Positions 9,106 to 17,307 are shown, counted from the first letter of the stretch. The stretch: DNA of 64,000 nucleotides from DASVHS01 sp038244815 (GCA_038244815.1 JBBRTB010000009.1:62001-126000), one strand, 5' to 3'. Program-made: numbers and translations. The notes: generated from the letters alone by a model not told the origin.

Positions 9106-10279
9106 GGAGCCGTTCTATCACGAGGTCGAGGATGCGGTTGGCGATGACGAACTTCGGCGCCTTCTCCAGGCGGGTGGTCGAGCCGTCGCGGGCGATCACC
9201 AGCACTTCGTTCTGATCGGAGTCGAAGCCGATCGAGAGATCGGACACGTCGTTCGCGACGATGAGGTCGGCATTCTTGCGCTCGAGCTTCTCCCGGGCGT
9301 TCGTCTCGACCGAGCTCGTTTCCGCCGCAAAGGCGACGACGAAGGGACGCGGTGTCATGGTGGTCAGGGAGCCGAGAATGTCGGGCGCTCTGCGGAGCGT
9401 GAGCAACAGTTCGTTGCGGTCGTTTCTCTTGATCTTCTCGGAAACGGGCTCCGGCGCGAAGTCCGCCACCGCCGCCGCCTTGATCACGATCTGATTCTGC
9501 GGCGCCCTGCTCATGACCGCTTCGTACATCTCCGCGGCCGTGTTGATCCTGGTGATGTCGACTCCCGAGGGAGCCGTGAGCGATGTCGGTCCCGACACCA
9601 GCGTGACGGTCGCCCCCCGGCGCCGCGCCGCGTCGGCCAGCGCATAGCCCATCTTTCCGGAGGAGCGATTGGAGATGTAGCGCACGGGATCGATCGGTTC
9701 GCGCGTGGGACCGGCGGTCACGAGGATGCGGCGGCCGTCGAGGTCGCGCGATGCGAAGTGCTGCCGGACGCGCTCGACGATCGACGGAATCTCCGCAAGG
9801 CGGCCCGGTCCTTGGCCACCTTCCGCGAGCGGACCGCTTTCGGGATCGATCAGCTCCACGCCGCGCTTCCCCAGAGTGGCCAGATTCTCCTGCACGGTGG
9901 CGTGTCCGAGCATCGAGGAGTTCATGGCCGGAGCGACCATGATGTGGCCGCGATGCGCGACGGCGTAGGTGGACAGCGCGTCGTCGGCCAGTCCCACCGC
10001 GAGCTTGGCGATGATGTTCGCGGTGGCCGGCGCGATCAGCAGCAGGTCCGCCCAGCGCGCCAGCTCGATGTGATCGACGCCGCCCTTCTCCGGATCGCCC
10101 CACTGATCGACGATCACCCCGTGACTCGACACGGTGGCCAGGGCCAGCGGCGCCACGAAACGCGTGGCGTTCGGCGTGAGCACCACCCGGACCTCGGCAC
10201 CCGCGTCCCGGAGGCGGCGCACGAGCTCAGGCGTCTTGTACGCCGCGATTCCGCCGGATACGCCGAGGACGATCTTCAT
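9098..10279 (-). CDS. coaBC: bifunctional phosphopantothenoylcysteine decarboxylase / phosphopantothenate-cysteine ligase
   Basis: Two steps of coenzyme A synthesis: ligation of cysteine to phosphopantothenate (CoaB, C-terminal) and FMN-dependent decarboxylation (CoaC, N-terminal). I start it at the ATG at 10279 (MKIVLGVSGGIAAYK), not at the upstream ATG at 10441, which would add a basic, non-homologous leader overlapping rpoZ. This gives 393 residues, normal for the family. CoaC residues seen are His70 (HIELARWAD) and Asn120 (PAMN). CoaB carries VTAGPTREPIDPVRYISNRSSGKMG. Oddity: the flexible-lid motif normally written LACG reads LAEG, with Glu153 in place of the conserved cysteine. Confidence 0.96.
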   Translation of the reverse strand: MKIVLGVSGGIAAYKTPELVRRLRDAGAEVRVVLTPNATRFVAPLALATVSSHGVIVDQWGDPEKGGVDHIELARWADLLLIAPATANIIAKLAVGLADDALSTYAVAHRGHIMVAPAMNSSMLGHATVQENLATLGKRGVELIDPESGPLAEGGQGPGRLAEIPSIVERVRQHFASRDLDGRRILVTAGPTREPIDPVRYISNRSSGKMGYALADAARRRGATVTLVSGPTSLTAPSGVDITRINTAAEMYEAVMSRAPQNQIVIKAAAVADFAPEPVSEKIKRNDRNELLLTLRRAPDILGSLTTMTPRPFVVAFAAETSSVETNAREKLERKNADLIVANDVSDLSIGFDSDQNEVLVIARDGSTTRLEKAPKFVIANRILDLVIERLHG

Positions 10280-10287
10280 CTCATCGG

Positions 10288-10347
10288 GTGCCCGGAGTCC
10301 GATGCTCGGAGTCGCTTCCGCTCCCCGAGCACCGAGCGCCGAGCACC
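10288..10347. repeat. heptamer-built inverted repeat between rpoZ and coaBC
   Basis: The right arm is three exact 7-mers, GAGCACC-GAGCGCC-GAGCACC (10327-10347). The left arm (10288-10314) is an imperfect complement (GGTGCCCGGAGTCCGATGCTC). It occupies the 76-base gap within a probable operon. Confidence 0.55.
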
Positions 10348-10355
10348 GGCCTCTC

Positions 10356-10565
10356 TTACTCTTTGAGCGCGGTCTCTTCTTCCACGGGCGGGGTGAGCGC
10401 CCACTTGACCTGGTTCTTCTCGATCTCTTCCATGGCCACACGCGTCGGTTTGGCGTGTTTCGTCTTCAGCCGGGGCTGCGCGCCCTGAATGAGCTGCTCC
10501 GCTCGCTTGGACACGAGCAGAACGTAGCGGAACTTGCTGTCAATGCCTTCGGGCAAACCTTCCAT
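10356..10565 (-). CDS. rpoZ: DNA-directed RNA polymerase omega subunit
   Basis: A small subunit (69 residues) that assists folding and assembly of the beta' subunit. The family core is seen as SKFRYVLLVSKRAEQLIQGA followed by KPTRVAMEEI. A strong Shine-Dalgarno (AAGGAGG) lies 6 bases before the ATG at 10565. The start overlaps the gmk end by 26 bases, and the gmk-rpoZ-coaBC order is a common conserved arrangement. Confidence 0.95.
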   Translation of the reverse strand: MEGLPEGIDSKFRYVLLVSKRAEQLIQGAQPRLKTKHAKPTRVAMEEIEKNQVKWALTPPVEEETALKE

Positions 10566-11229
10566 CCCGTTCCTCCTTAAAGCGCTCGGCCATCCTCTCG
10601 ATGGCGTCGAGTGCCGTTTTCGTCTGCAACTTTTTGGAGATGATCGCCGCTTTGAGACATTCGGTGGCGACCTTCACGTTGTCGTTGATGATGATGAAGT
10701 CGTAGAAGTCTTTGCGCTTGCCTGCGTCGATCTCTTCCATGGCCTTCCGAAGCCGCGTCTCGATCTCATGATCGGTGTTGAGACCGCGATCCCGTAATCG
10801 CTGCTCCAGAACGTCGAGCGAAGGCGGGAAGATGAAGACATTCAGTTTCCGCTCTTTCAGATCGCTGTCTTCGGCGATCTGCTTCGCCCCCTGGTAGTCG
10901 ATATCGAGGATGACGTCTTCGCCGCGTTGGAGCCTGCTGACGACCTCACTCCTGGATGTCCCGTACCGTTGCTCGTGAACGTGGGCATATTCGAGAAATT
11001 CCCCGTGCTCGACCATGGAGTTAAATTTCTCGTGCGTAACGAAATAGTAGTTCTTGCCCTCCACCTCGCCGTGGCGGGGCTGCCGGGTGGTGTGGGACAC
11101 CGAAAAGTAGAGTGTGATACCGATCGGCTCGAGCTGTTTCCGGACCTCGTTGATGAGTGTGGTCTTCCCCGCACCGGACGGACCCGACACGATGAATAAA
11201 GTCCCGTCCGAGTGGAAGTTACTCGACAT
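10540..11229 (-). CDS. gmk: guanylate kinase
   Basis: ATP-dependent phosphorylation of GMP to GDP in nucleotide metabolism. It has 229 residues. The P-loop GPSGAGKTT is near residues 16-24. The GMP-binding segment SHTTRQPRHGEVEGKNYYF follows, then the lid (RLRDRGLNTDHEIETRL). It is slightly longer than average because of a basic C-terminal tail (RFKEERDGRFARRH). It overlaps yicC by 11 bases and rpoZ by 26 bases, so the three are very likely one transcript. Confidence 0.97.
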   Translation of the reverse strand: MSSNFHSDGTLFIVSGPSGAGKTTLINEVRKQLEPIGITLYFSVSHTTRQPRHGEVEGKNYYFVTHEKFNSMVEHGEFLEYAHVHEQRYGTSRSEVVSRLQRGEDVILDIDYQGAKQIAEDSDLKERKLNVFIFPPSLDVLEQRLRDRGLNTDHEIETRLRKAMEEIDAGKRKDFYDFIIINDNVKVATECLKAAIISKKLQTKTALDAIERMAERFKEERDGRFARRH

Positions 11230-12109
11230 TCTGAACCTGTTCGCGGATGCGCTCTACCTCGGTTTTCAATTCTACGACAAGCATGCGGATCGACGACGCG
11301 CGCGACTTCGACCCCATCGTGTTGATCTCGCGGAGCATCTCCTGCGACATGAAATCGAGTTTCTTGCCCGCCGGCTCCCTGGCGCCGATGGCCTTCTCTG
11401 CCTGCTCGACGTGGTGCGTGAGCCGCGTCAGCTCCTCGGCGATATCGCCCTTTTCGACCATGATCACCACTTCCTGGGCCACGCGATCGGGCGCCACGTC
11501 CGTCCCCGCCGCGGCGGCGATCTCCTGGACACGCTGCTGATACGAAGCCAACACCTCTGCGCGGATCTCGTCGCGGTGCGAGGCGAGCTGTTCCTGGAGC
11601 CTGCGGATGGTCTCGAGCCGGGCCACGATGTCGGTGCGCAGGGAATCCCCCTCCTTCTGGCGCATGGCCGTCATCTGGGCAAACGCGTCCCGCGTCAGCG
11701 ACGCCAGACCGTCACGTTCTTCGTCCTGGACCTCGCTGTCAACAGGTTCTACCTGCAGGAGATCGGGAACGCGCAAGAGGTCGCTGGCCGTGAAGGTGTG
11801 GCCCAGGCCGAGGTCCTCGGCGATGGCCCTGAGCTGCGGGATGACGCTGCCGGCGATCTGCTGGTTGATCCGCACGCTGTACTCCGGCTGCTGAATGCGC
11901 TGCACCCGGATGGAGACGTCGACCTTGCCGCGCGTGAACGTGTCAGACGCCAGTTGCCGGAGCATCGGTTCCAATTCCCAGAGGTACTCCGGCAATCGGA
12001 TCGATGCTTCGAGAAAGCGGTGATTAACGCTTTTGGCTGTGACGGCCACGAAGTAGCGCGCGGAGATCGCGCCGGCGGCGCGGCCGAAGCCGGTCATGGA
12101 GGTGATCAT
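11219..12109 (-). CDS. YicC family endoribonuclease-like protein
   Basis: A YicC/YloC-family protein; members have been described as endoribonucleases and often lie next to gmk. It has 296 residues. The N-terminal signature is ITSMTGFGRA, with KSVNHRFLEASIRLPE following. The C-terminal DUF1732 part includes GKKLDFMSQEMLREINTMGS. The start at 12109 (ATG) is preferred over the ATG four codons later because family members begin a few residues before SMT. It is translationally coupled to gmk. Confidence 0.93.
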   Translation of the reverse strand: MITSMTGFGRAAGAISARYFVAVTAKSVNHRFLEASIRLPEYLWELEPMLRQLASDTFTRGKVDVSIRVQRIQQPEYSVRINQQIAGSVIPQLRAIAEDLGLGHTFTASDLLRVPDLLQVEPVDSEVQDEERDGLASLTRDAFAQMTAMRQKEGDSLRTDIVARLETIRRLQEQLASHRDEIRAEVLASYQQRVQEIAAAAGTDVAPDRVAQEVVIMVEKGDIAEELTRLTHHVEQAEKAIGAREPAGKKLDFMSQEMLREINTMGSKSRASSIRMLVVELKTEVERIREQVQNVE

Positions 12110-12131
12110 GGTGAGAGGTGAAACGCGGACT

Positions 12132-12745
12132 TCATTCGTCGAAGTACCTTTCTGCCCTGCCGGCCAACTCGTTTATCGCCCCCTCCACCCGCCCGCGCCA
12201 CTCCTCGACGTCGCCGTCACGCGGCACGACGATCGGCGATCCATAGAGGAAGACCGCGCGCGAGAACGGCAGCGGAACGACCATGCGGTCCCACGACCGC
12301 AGGAACTTTTTTTTTTAGCCGCGAACGCGAGCGGAACGATGGGAAGGCCTGTGGCCTGCGCGGCCACGACCACCCCTTCCTTCGCCACCCGTGGTGGTCC
12401 CTTCGGTCCGTCGGGGGTGAAGGCGATGTTCTTTCCCTGGCGGGCCGATCGGATCAGATCGCGCATGGCGGCGAGGCCGCCCCGCGTCGACGATCCGCGC
12501 GAGCTCTCCACTCCGTAGTAATCGAAGACGCGGGCCATGATCTCGCCGTCGCGCGACTGCGAGATCAGCGCGGAGATCGGCTTCCGGTATCTCGAATGCA
12601 ACATCATCAGAAGATGGGCATGCCAGAACGCCAGGATGTACTGCGGCTGGCTCTCGAGGTTCTCGGCATCGACGTGGCGGACCCGCAGCGTGGCGTGGAG
12701 CCCGCGAATGAACAGCGACCCGAGGAACGGCAGCATGCCTCTCAC
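12132..12745 (-). CDS. DUF374 lysophospholipid acyltransferase family protein, frameshifted at a 10-A run
   Basis: A membrane-associated acyltransferase of the DUF374 type, often beside lipid A genes. The N-terminal 160 or so residues are intact, with a WHAHLL box near residues 41-46 and FTPDGPKGPPRVAKEG. After AFAAKKK the uninterrupted frame turns into low-quality sequence and stops at 12173. The alternative frame continues naturally (KFLRSWDRMVVPLPFSRAV, then GSPIVVPRDGDVEEW) to a TGA at 12132. The break is at ten consecutive A on the coding strand (12307-12316). One more A would restore a 204-residue protein. It could be a sequencing error, a phase-variable tract or transcriptional slippage. 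It overlaps msbA by 4 bases. Confidence 0.85.
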
Positions 12746-14637
12746 GCCAGCACCTGCTCCTCGGTCGCGAACTGCATGTCGTAGAGCTTGCGGTAGATGC
12801 CTCGTACCGCGAGCAGCTCGTCGTGGCGTCCCATCTCCGCGATCTTCCCTTTGTCGAGGACGACGATCTTGTTCGCGCTGCGGATCGTGGAGAGGCGGTG
12901 GGCAATGACGAGCGTGGTCCGGCCGCGCATCAGATTGTTGAGCGCCTGCTGCACGAGCCGCTCCGACTCGGTGTCGAGCGCGGAGGTGGCCTCGTCGAGG
13001 ACCAGAATGGGCGGGTCCTTGAACAGGGCCCGGGCGATGGCCAGCCGCTGGCGCTGGCCGCCGGAGATGAGCACGCCAGCCTCGCCGATCTGCGTGTCGT
13101 AACCGTTCGGAAGGCTGGAGATGAAATCGTGGGCGTTGGCGGCCCTGGCCGCCTCGACGACGCGGTCATGGTCGGCATCGCCCCTTCCGTAGGCGATGTT
13201 GTTGCGCACCGTGTCGTTGAAGAGGATCACTTCCTGCGTGACGAATCCCATGAGGCCGCGCAGCGAACGGAGTCTCACGTCGCGCACATCGTGGCCGTCG
13301 ACGGTGATCCGCCCTTTGTTCACGTCGTAGAAGCGCGGCAGAAGGTTGACGAACGTCGATTTGCCGGCGCCGCTGCTGCCGACGAGCGCAACGATCTCGC
13401 CCGGAGCGACGACCAGATCGATGTTGCGCAGCACCGGATCCGCGCCGTACGAGAAGCTGACGTTCTCGTAACGGACGCCGCGCCCGACACCGGCGAGCTC
13501 GATCGCGTCCGGCTTCTCCTTGACCTCGTTATCGACGTCCAGCATGCGGAACACGCGCTCGGCCGCCGACAGCGCCGTGTTCACGGAGAGGTTCACCTTG
13601 TTGAGCTTCTTGATCGGCGCGTACATCGCCGCGAGGGCGGCCAGGAAGCTCACGAACTGCCCGACGGTCAGCGTGCCCGCGGTGATGCGCCGGTGCGCGT
13701 ACAGAAACAGGAGCAGCATCATGAGACCGGCCAGCATCTCCATCACCGGCGACGTCAGTGCCTGGATGCGCTGGGCCTTCAGGTTCCAGCGCAGATGTTT
13801 CTGGGTGGCGTCTCGGAAGCGGAAGATCTCGAACTTCTCCATCGTGAAGGCCTTCACGATGCGCACGCCCCGGATCGTCTCCTCCAGCAGCGTGGCGATG
13901 TCGGCCATGCGCTCCTGCGAGCGGTGCGTCGTCCCGCGCAGGCGCCGTCCGAAGTGAATGACCGGCGCCACGATTACCGGCGCCACGACCAGACTGATGA
14001 GCGCCAGTTCGGTGTTCGAGATGAAGATGTAGATGATCAGGCCGATGAGCGTGATGGATTCCTGGAACAGGTCGCCCATGCGCGTGGACACGGCCGCCTG
14101 GATGGCGTCGGCATCGGAGACGACGCGGCTCACCATCTCCCCCGTCGAGCGCTCCGAGAAGAAGCGGTGGCTCTGATGGATGATGCTTTCGTACAGCTCG
14201 TTCCGGAGGTCGCGGACCGTTGACAGACCGACCTTCTGGAACGCGTACTCGGAGAAGAACGACGTGAACGCGCGGATGACGAACACGATGAGCAGCAGAA
14301 TGAGCACTTTCCGCCACTTGTCCTGCGGCCGGGCGTTCCACCAGTAGTCCAGGGCCTGTGCGGCGCGGTCGACGTGGTTGATCAGCCACCCGCGGCGTCC
14401 TTCCGGCTCGTCCCGGTGCAACACGGAGTCGATGACACGCTGGCGGGCGGAGTGGTCGTGCCGGGCCACGACCGCCACCTTCGCGGCCGGCGGCATCAGC
14501 ACCTCGTCGAAGAGCGGCTGGATGAGGGCCATGAGCATCGTCTGCGTCGCCGCAAAGAGGATCATCGACCCGAACGCGATGAGCGCCCAGGTCTTGTACC
14601 GCCTCAGGTATCGATACAGCCGGGAGAGAACGTTCAT
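12742..14637 (-). CDS. MsbA-like lipid A flippase, ABC exporter
   Basis: A half-transporter with a fused membrane domain and ATPase, 631 residues. It probably flips lipid A-core or phospholipid across the inner membrane. The N-terminal membrane domain starts SRLYRYLRRYKTWALIAFG and has about six spans. The ATPase carries Walker A GSSGAGKST near residue 417, signature ISGGQRQRLAIARAL near 525, Walker B with LDEATSALD near 548, and the H-loop AHRLSTI. There is an insertion between the first two spans (about residues 45-90) that is longer than in E. coli MsbA. It lies between lpxB and the DUF374 acyltransferase with 4-base overlaps on both sides, which supports the lipid A role. Confidence 0.9.
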   Translation of the reverse strand: MNVLSRLYRYLRRYKTWALIAFGSMILFAATQTMLMALIQPLFDEVLMPPAAKVAVVARHDHSARQRVIDSVLHRDEPEGRRGWLINHVDRAAQALDYWWNARPQDKWRKVLILLLIVFVIRAFTSFFSEYAFQKVGLSTVRDLRNELYESIIHQSHRFFSERSTGEMVSRVVSDADAIQAAVSTRMGDLFQESITLIGLIIYIFISNTELALISLVVAPVIVAPVIHFGRRLRGTTHRSQERMADIATLLEETIRGVRIVKAFTMEKFEIFRFRDATQKHLRWNLKAQRIQALTSPVMEMLAGLMMLLLFLYAHRRITAGTLTVGQFVSFLAALAAMYAPIKKLNKVNLSVNTALSAAERVFRMLDVDNEVKEKPDAIELAGVGRGVRYENVSFSYGADPVLRNIDLVVAPGEIVALVGSSGAGKSTFVNLLPRFYDVNKGRITVDGHDVRDVRLRSLRGLMGFVTQEVILFNDTVRNNIAYGRGDADHDRVVEAARAANAHDFISSLPNGYDTQIGEAGVLISGGQRQRLAIARALFKDPPILVLDEATSALDTESERLVQQALNNLMRGRTTLVIAHRLSTIRSANKIVVLDKGKIAEMGRHDELLAVRGIYRKLYDMQFATEEQVLA

Positions 14638-15725
14638 CCGCGTACAACGCTCATTATCGCCTCTGCGGCGCGGCGGCTCGCGCCTGTTTCGCCGAGCGTG
14701 GCCCGGACGGCGCGCAACTCCCCTCGAACGCGATCGCTGTTCCCGAGCAGCGTCCGCACCGCCGCGGCGATCTTCACGCCGGTGACCTCATCCTGCAGCA
14801 GCTCCGGAACCACCTCCTTGCCGGCGACGATGTTCACGAGGCTGAAGTACGGAAGACGGACCAACCACTTTGCCAGCCGGTACGTCATCGGCGAGAGCCG
14901 GTAGACGACGACCACCGGCGTCCCCAGCACCGCGCACTCGAGGGTCGCCGTTCCGCTCGATGACAGCGCCACGTCCGCACCGGCCACCGCTTCGCCGCGG
15001 TCGTGCGGAACGATGGGGAGGCCGGGCGCGATCGATTCCAGCAGCGTGCGGTCGATGGTCGGCGCCTGCACGATGAACGCCTCTGCGCCGAGGATGCGCA
15101 CCGCGTCGATCATGGCGGGGAGCAGCGCGTTCACTTCCATGCGCCGCGATCCCGGAAGCAGCGCCACACGCAGGCCCTGCCTTCCGGCCTGCGGCCCGCG
15201 GCCCGAGGCCCGAGGCCCAGGTTCGACCAGCTCATCGATCAGCGGATGCCCCACATACGTCACCGGTACGTTGTGCTGCCGGTAGAAGTCCTCTTCGAAC
15301 GGAAAGATCACGATCATGTGGTCGACGTACTTCGCGATGTGTCTGACACGCCCGCGGCGCCACGCCCAGATCTGCGGCGAGATGTAATAGATGACGGTGA
15401 GGCCCATCTGTTTGCACCGTCTGGCCAGGCGCAGATTGAAGTCGGGATAGTCCACCAGCAGCACCGCATCGGGCTTTTCACGCGCGATCCGGTCGAGCAG
15501 CTCCCGGAAAATCCGGCGGAACATGCCCAGGTGCCGGATGACGTTGAAGAGGCCGACGATGCCCATCTCGCGCGCGTGATGGAGAATCGTCATCCCCTGC
15601 TTTTGCAGGAGATCTCCGCCGATTCCGAACGTTTCCAGCCCCGGGTCGAGCGTTTTCAGCTCGGCGATCACTTCCGCCGCGTGCAGGTCGCCCGACGCTT
15701 CGCCCGCGACCACGGCGAGCTTCAT
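14634..15725 (-). CDS. lpxB: lipid-A-disaccharide synthase
   Basis: A glycosyltransferase that joins UDP-2,3-diacylglucosamine and lipid X to form the lipid A disaccharide at the inner membrane. Start chosen at the ATG at 15725 (MKLAVVAGEASGDLHAAEV), the family N-terminus; the upstream ATG at 15833 adds a non-homologous leader. It has 363 residues. Family motifs are FGIGGDLLQ, YPDFNLRLAR, YYISPQIWAW and LLPGSRRMEV. Oddity: residues about 169-180 (EPGPRASGRGPQAGRQ) are encoded by an in-frame array of 7-mer repeats just before the LPGSR motif. It is coupled to the small membrane protein upstream and to msbA downstream by 4-base overlaps. Confidence 0.95.
   Translation of the reverse strand: MKLAVVAGEASGDLHAAEVIAELKTLDPGLETFGIGGDLLQKQGMTILHHAREMGIVGLFNVIRHLGMFRRIFRELLDRIAREKPDAVLLVDYPDFNLRLARRCKQMGLTVIYYISPQIWAWRRGRVRHIAKYVDHMIVIFPFEEDFYRQHNVPVTYVGHPLIDELVEPGPRASGRGPQAGRQGLRVALLPGSRRMEVNALLPAMIDAVRILGAEAFIVQAPTIDRTLLESIAPGLPIVPHDRGEAVAGADVALSSSGTATLECAVLGTPVVVVYRLSPMTYRLAKWLVRLPYFSLVNIVAGKEVVPELLQDEVTGVKIAAAVRTLLGNSDRVRGELRAVRATLGETGASRRAAEAIMSVVRG
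15187..15219. repeat. heptamer array inside lpxB
   Basis: Tandem GGCCTGC/GGCCCGC/GGCCCGA-type 7-mers lying in frame in lpxB. It is the same repeat family as at 57342-57372 but in the opposite orientation relative to the coding strand, and gives the peptide GPRASGRGPQA. Confidence 0.6.
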
Positions 15726-15907
15726 CGCAGCGGGAACGGAAACATGGCCCATCCCAGGGCGATACCGCCGAAGAAGAGCGAGAGAAACACGAAGAGAAAG
15801 AAGCGGATGCGCTCCGACCGGCCGCTCTTCCACAGCAGGGAGAAGAACAACGCGGTGGCGACGGCGTAGATGAACATCAACACCATGTGGTTGCGCAACA
15901 GGCTCAT
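15722..15907 (-). CDS. small two-span membrane protein between DUF6677 and lpxB
   Basis: A 61-residue protein with two hydrophobic segments (MVLMFIYAVATALFFSLLW, then FFLFVFLSLFFGGIALGWAM) separated by a basic loop (KSGRSERIR). I do not recognise a family. Both ends use 4-base ATGA-type overlaps (with the DUF6677-like gene upstream and lpxB downstream), strong evidence that it is a real, translated gene of the lipid A operon. Its function is unknown; a helper of lipid A enzymes is a guess from position only. Confidence 0.75.
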   Translation of the reverse strand: MSLLRNHMVLMFIYAVATALFFSLLWKSGRSERIRFFLFVFLSLFFGGIALGWAMFPFPLR

Positions 15908-16281
15908 GCCTTCCTCCCGCTGGCCAGGTCGAAGCAGTCCAGGACGAGCAGAAGGTTCATGAGACCGGCCGTGAGCGTGAACGTGGTCCCGTATTCGAAC
16001 GTGAACGAGCGTACATCGCCGTGCGGTCCCATGGCCGCGGCAATGAAGTACATCAGTCCCGATCCGACCGATCCGAGGCTGGCCAGCAGTTTCAGCAGCG
16101 CGCCGCTGTGGAGCGAGTCCATGAGCGTGTACAGGCTGCCGTCGATGGTCAGGCCGATCGAGAACATCAGCACGATGATGAGGAAGAAGACGATGGCCCG
16201 CGAGCGATGGCCGAGGTAGAAGTGTCCGGCGCCGGGTACGAGATACGCCAGCACCATCGCGATCATCGCGCGTTTACTCAT
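15904..16281 (-). CDS. DUF6677-like multi-span membrane protein
   Basis: A 125-residue membrane protein. It starts MSKRAMIAMVLAYLVPGAGH, a motif (short helix, then LxPGxGHFYLG) shared with TM2-like and DUF6677 proteins. About three or four spans follow, including RAIVFFLIIVLMFSIGL, LGSVGSGLMYFIAAAMG and the LMNLLLVLDCFDLASG end. No catalytic motif is visible. The start overlaps the HIT gene by 8 bases and the end overlaps the small membrane gene by 4. The family name is from memory of the motif and is less certain than the gene call. Confidence 0.8.
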   Translation of the reverse strand: MSKRAMIAMVLAYLVPGAGHFYLGHRSRAIVFFLIIVLMFSIGLTIDGSLYTLMDSLHSGALLKLLASLGSVGSGLMYFIAAAMGPHGDVRSFTFEYGTTFTLTAGLMNLLLVLDCFDLASGRKA

Positions 16282-16792
16282 GGGTGGAGATCATTTCCTT
16301 GGAGATGTTCTGGAAGAGCGGCTGGAGGCGGGCAAACGTCACATCAAGGTCCTCGGGCACCAGACGCGTCCCGGCGGTGACGGTCATGAAATTCGCGTCG
16401 CCACCCCATCGCGGTACCACGTGCATGTGGTAATGGTCGGCCACGCCCGCGCCGGCCACCTTTCCGAAATTCATGCCCACGTTGAAGCCGTCGGGATGGT
16501 AGAGATCGGAGAGGATGCGCTGGGACTCCGCTGTCAGACGGATGAGTGAGCGCAACGACTCGTCGGTGCTCTGATAGAGGCGTGCCTCGTGCTCGATGGG
16601 CGCCACCATGAGATGGCCGTTCGTGTAGGGATAACGGTTGAGCATGACCAGCGCGGCGGCGTCGCGGTACAACGTGAGCGTCTCTCGCGGACTCTTCGAT
16701 CGGGCCGCCGCGCAGAAGATACATTCGACGGGGCTCTCGCTTTTCGGCGAGGTCAAGTAGGAGAACCTCCAGGGAGTGAATAGGACTTCCAT
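16274..16792 (-). CDS. HIT family nucleotide hydrolase/phosphorylase
   Basis: A histidine-triad protein of the Ap4A phosphorylase-like branch (172 residues from the ATG at 16792; an ATG at 16819 would add 9 residues inside a repeat). The two cysteines of CIFCAAA near the N-terminus probably bind zinc. The catalytic triad motif is HYHMHVVPRW. NGHLMVAP and NVGMNFGKVAGAGV support the branch. Substrates of this branch are dinucleoside polyphosphates or nucleoside phosphoramidates; which one cannot be told from sequence. It overlaps the DUF6677-like gene by 8 bases. Confidence 0.92.
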   Translation of the reverse strand: MEVLFTPWRFSYLTSPKSESPVECIFCAAARSKSPRETLTLYRDAAALVMLNRYPYTNGHLMVAPIEHEARLYQSTDESLRSLIRLTAESQRILSDLYHPDGFNVGMNFGKVAGAGVADHYHMHVVPRWGGDANFMTVTAGTRLVPEDLDVTFARLQPLFQNISKEMISTHE

Positions 16793-16800
16793 GAGAAAAG

Positions 16801-16876
16801 CAGAGTGCAGGATGCGCAATGCAGGACTAGGACGCTGACGGGTCTCTCAGGTTTTGCATTCCGCATTCCGCCTCTG
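16801..16876. repeat. heptamer-built inverted repeat between hup and the HIT gene
   Basis: The right arm 16855-16876 contains GCATTCC-GCATTCC-GCCTCTG. The left arm 16801-16823 is its imperfect complement (CAGAGTGCAGGATGCGCAAT). It fills most of the 94-base gap. Confidence 0.5.
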
Positions 16877-16886
16877 GGTTCAATGG

Positions 16887-17288
16887 CTACTCGCCGCCAA
16901 CACGCTCGTCCTCGCCAGCCGGTGTCGCACCGCTTGTCGTGATTCCCGTCTCTCCGACGGCCTTGTTGATCAGCTCCTTGAGCTCCTTGCCGGGCTTGAA
17001 ATACGGGATCTTCTTCGACGGCACTTCCACCTTTTCGCCCGTCTTGGGGTTGCGGCCCGTTCTCGATTTTCGGCTGCGCAGCCGAAAGCTGCCGAATCCG
17101 CGCAGCTCGATCTTCTGACCGGCACGCAGGGACTCGACGATGGAGTCAAACACGATGTTGACGATGGTTTCGGCCTGTTTCTTGGTGAGCTGCACGACGC
17201 GCGCGACCTCGTCGACGAGCTCGGCCTTGGTCATGACACCGGCTTTGGCGTTGCCATCGTGAGTATCGGAATCGCCCTGTTGCTCCAC
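16887..17288 (-). CDS. HU/IHF family nucleoid-associated DNA-binding protein
   Basis: A small architectural protein that bends DNA. The core runs from MTKAELVDEVARVVQLTKKQ to KKIPYFKPGKELKELINKA, including the DNA-contacting arm (GRNPKTGEKVEVPSKK) and the GFGSF loop. It has a short acidic N-terminal extension and a polar C-terminal tail (GATPAGEDERVGGE). I start it at the GTG at 17288 because AGGAGG lies 5 bases upstream. A GTG at 17303, just after the sppA stop, and the ATG at 17234 (exact HU N-terminus) are alternatives. HU versus IHF subtype cannot be decided by eye. Confidence 0.93.
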   Translation of the reverse strand: MEQQGDSDTHDGNAKAGVMTKAELVDEVARVVQLTKKQAETIVNIVFDSIVESLRAGQKIELRGFGSFRLRSRKSRTGRNPKTGEKVEVPSKKIPYFKPGKELKELINKAVGETGITTSGATPAGEDERVGGE

Positions 17289-17307
17289 GCTTGCCTCCTC
17301 CACTTCC

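Noticed and set aside
10279..10441. Longer coaBC start at 10441
   Set aside because: The extra 54 residues are basic, overlap rpoZ and have no homology with the family N-terminus, which begins at the ATG at 10279.
12173..12310. The Ser/Arg-rich C-terminus of the uninterrupted DUF374 frame as a genuine novel tail
   Set aside because: The alternative frame beyond the A-run encodes a normal family C-terminus, so the Ser/Arg-rich stretch is an out-of-frame product.
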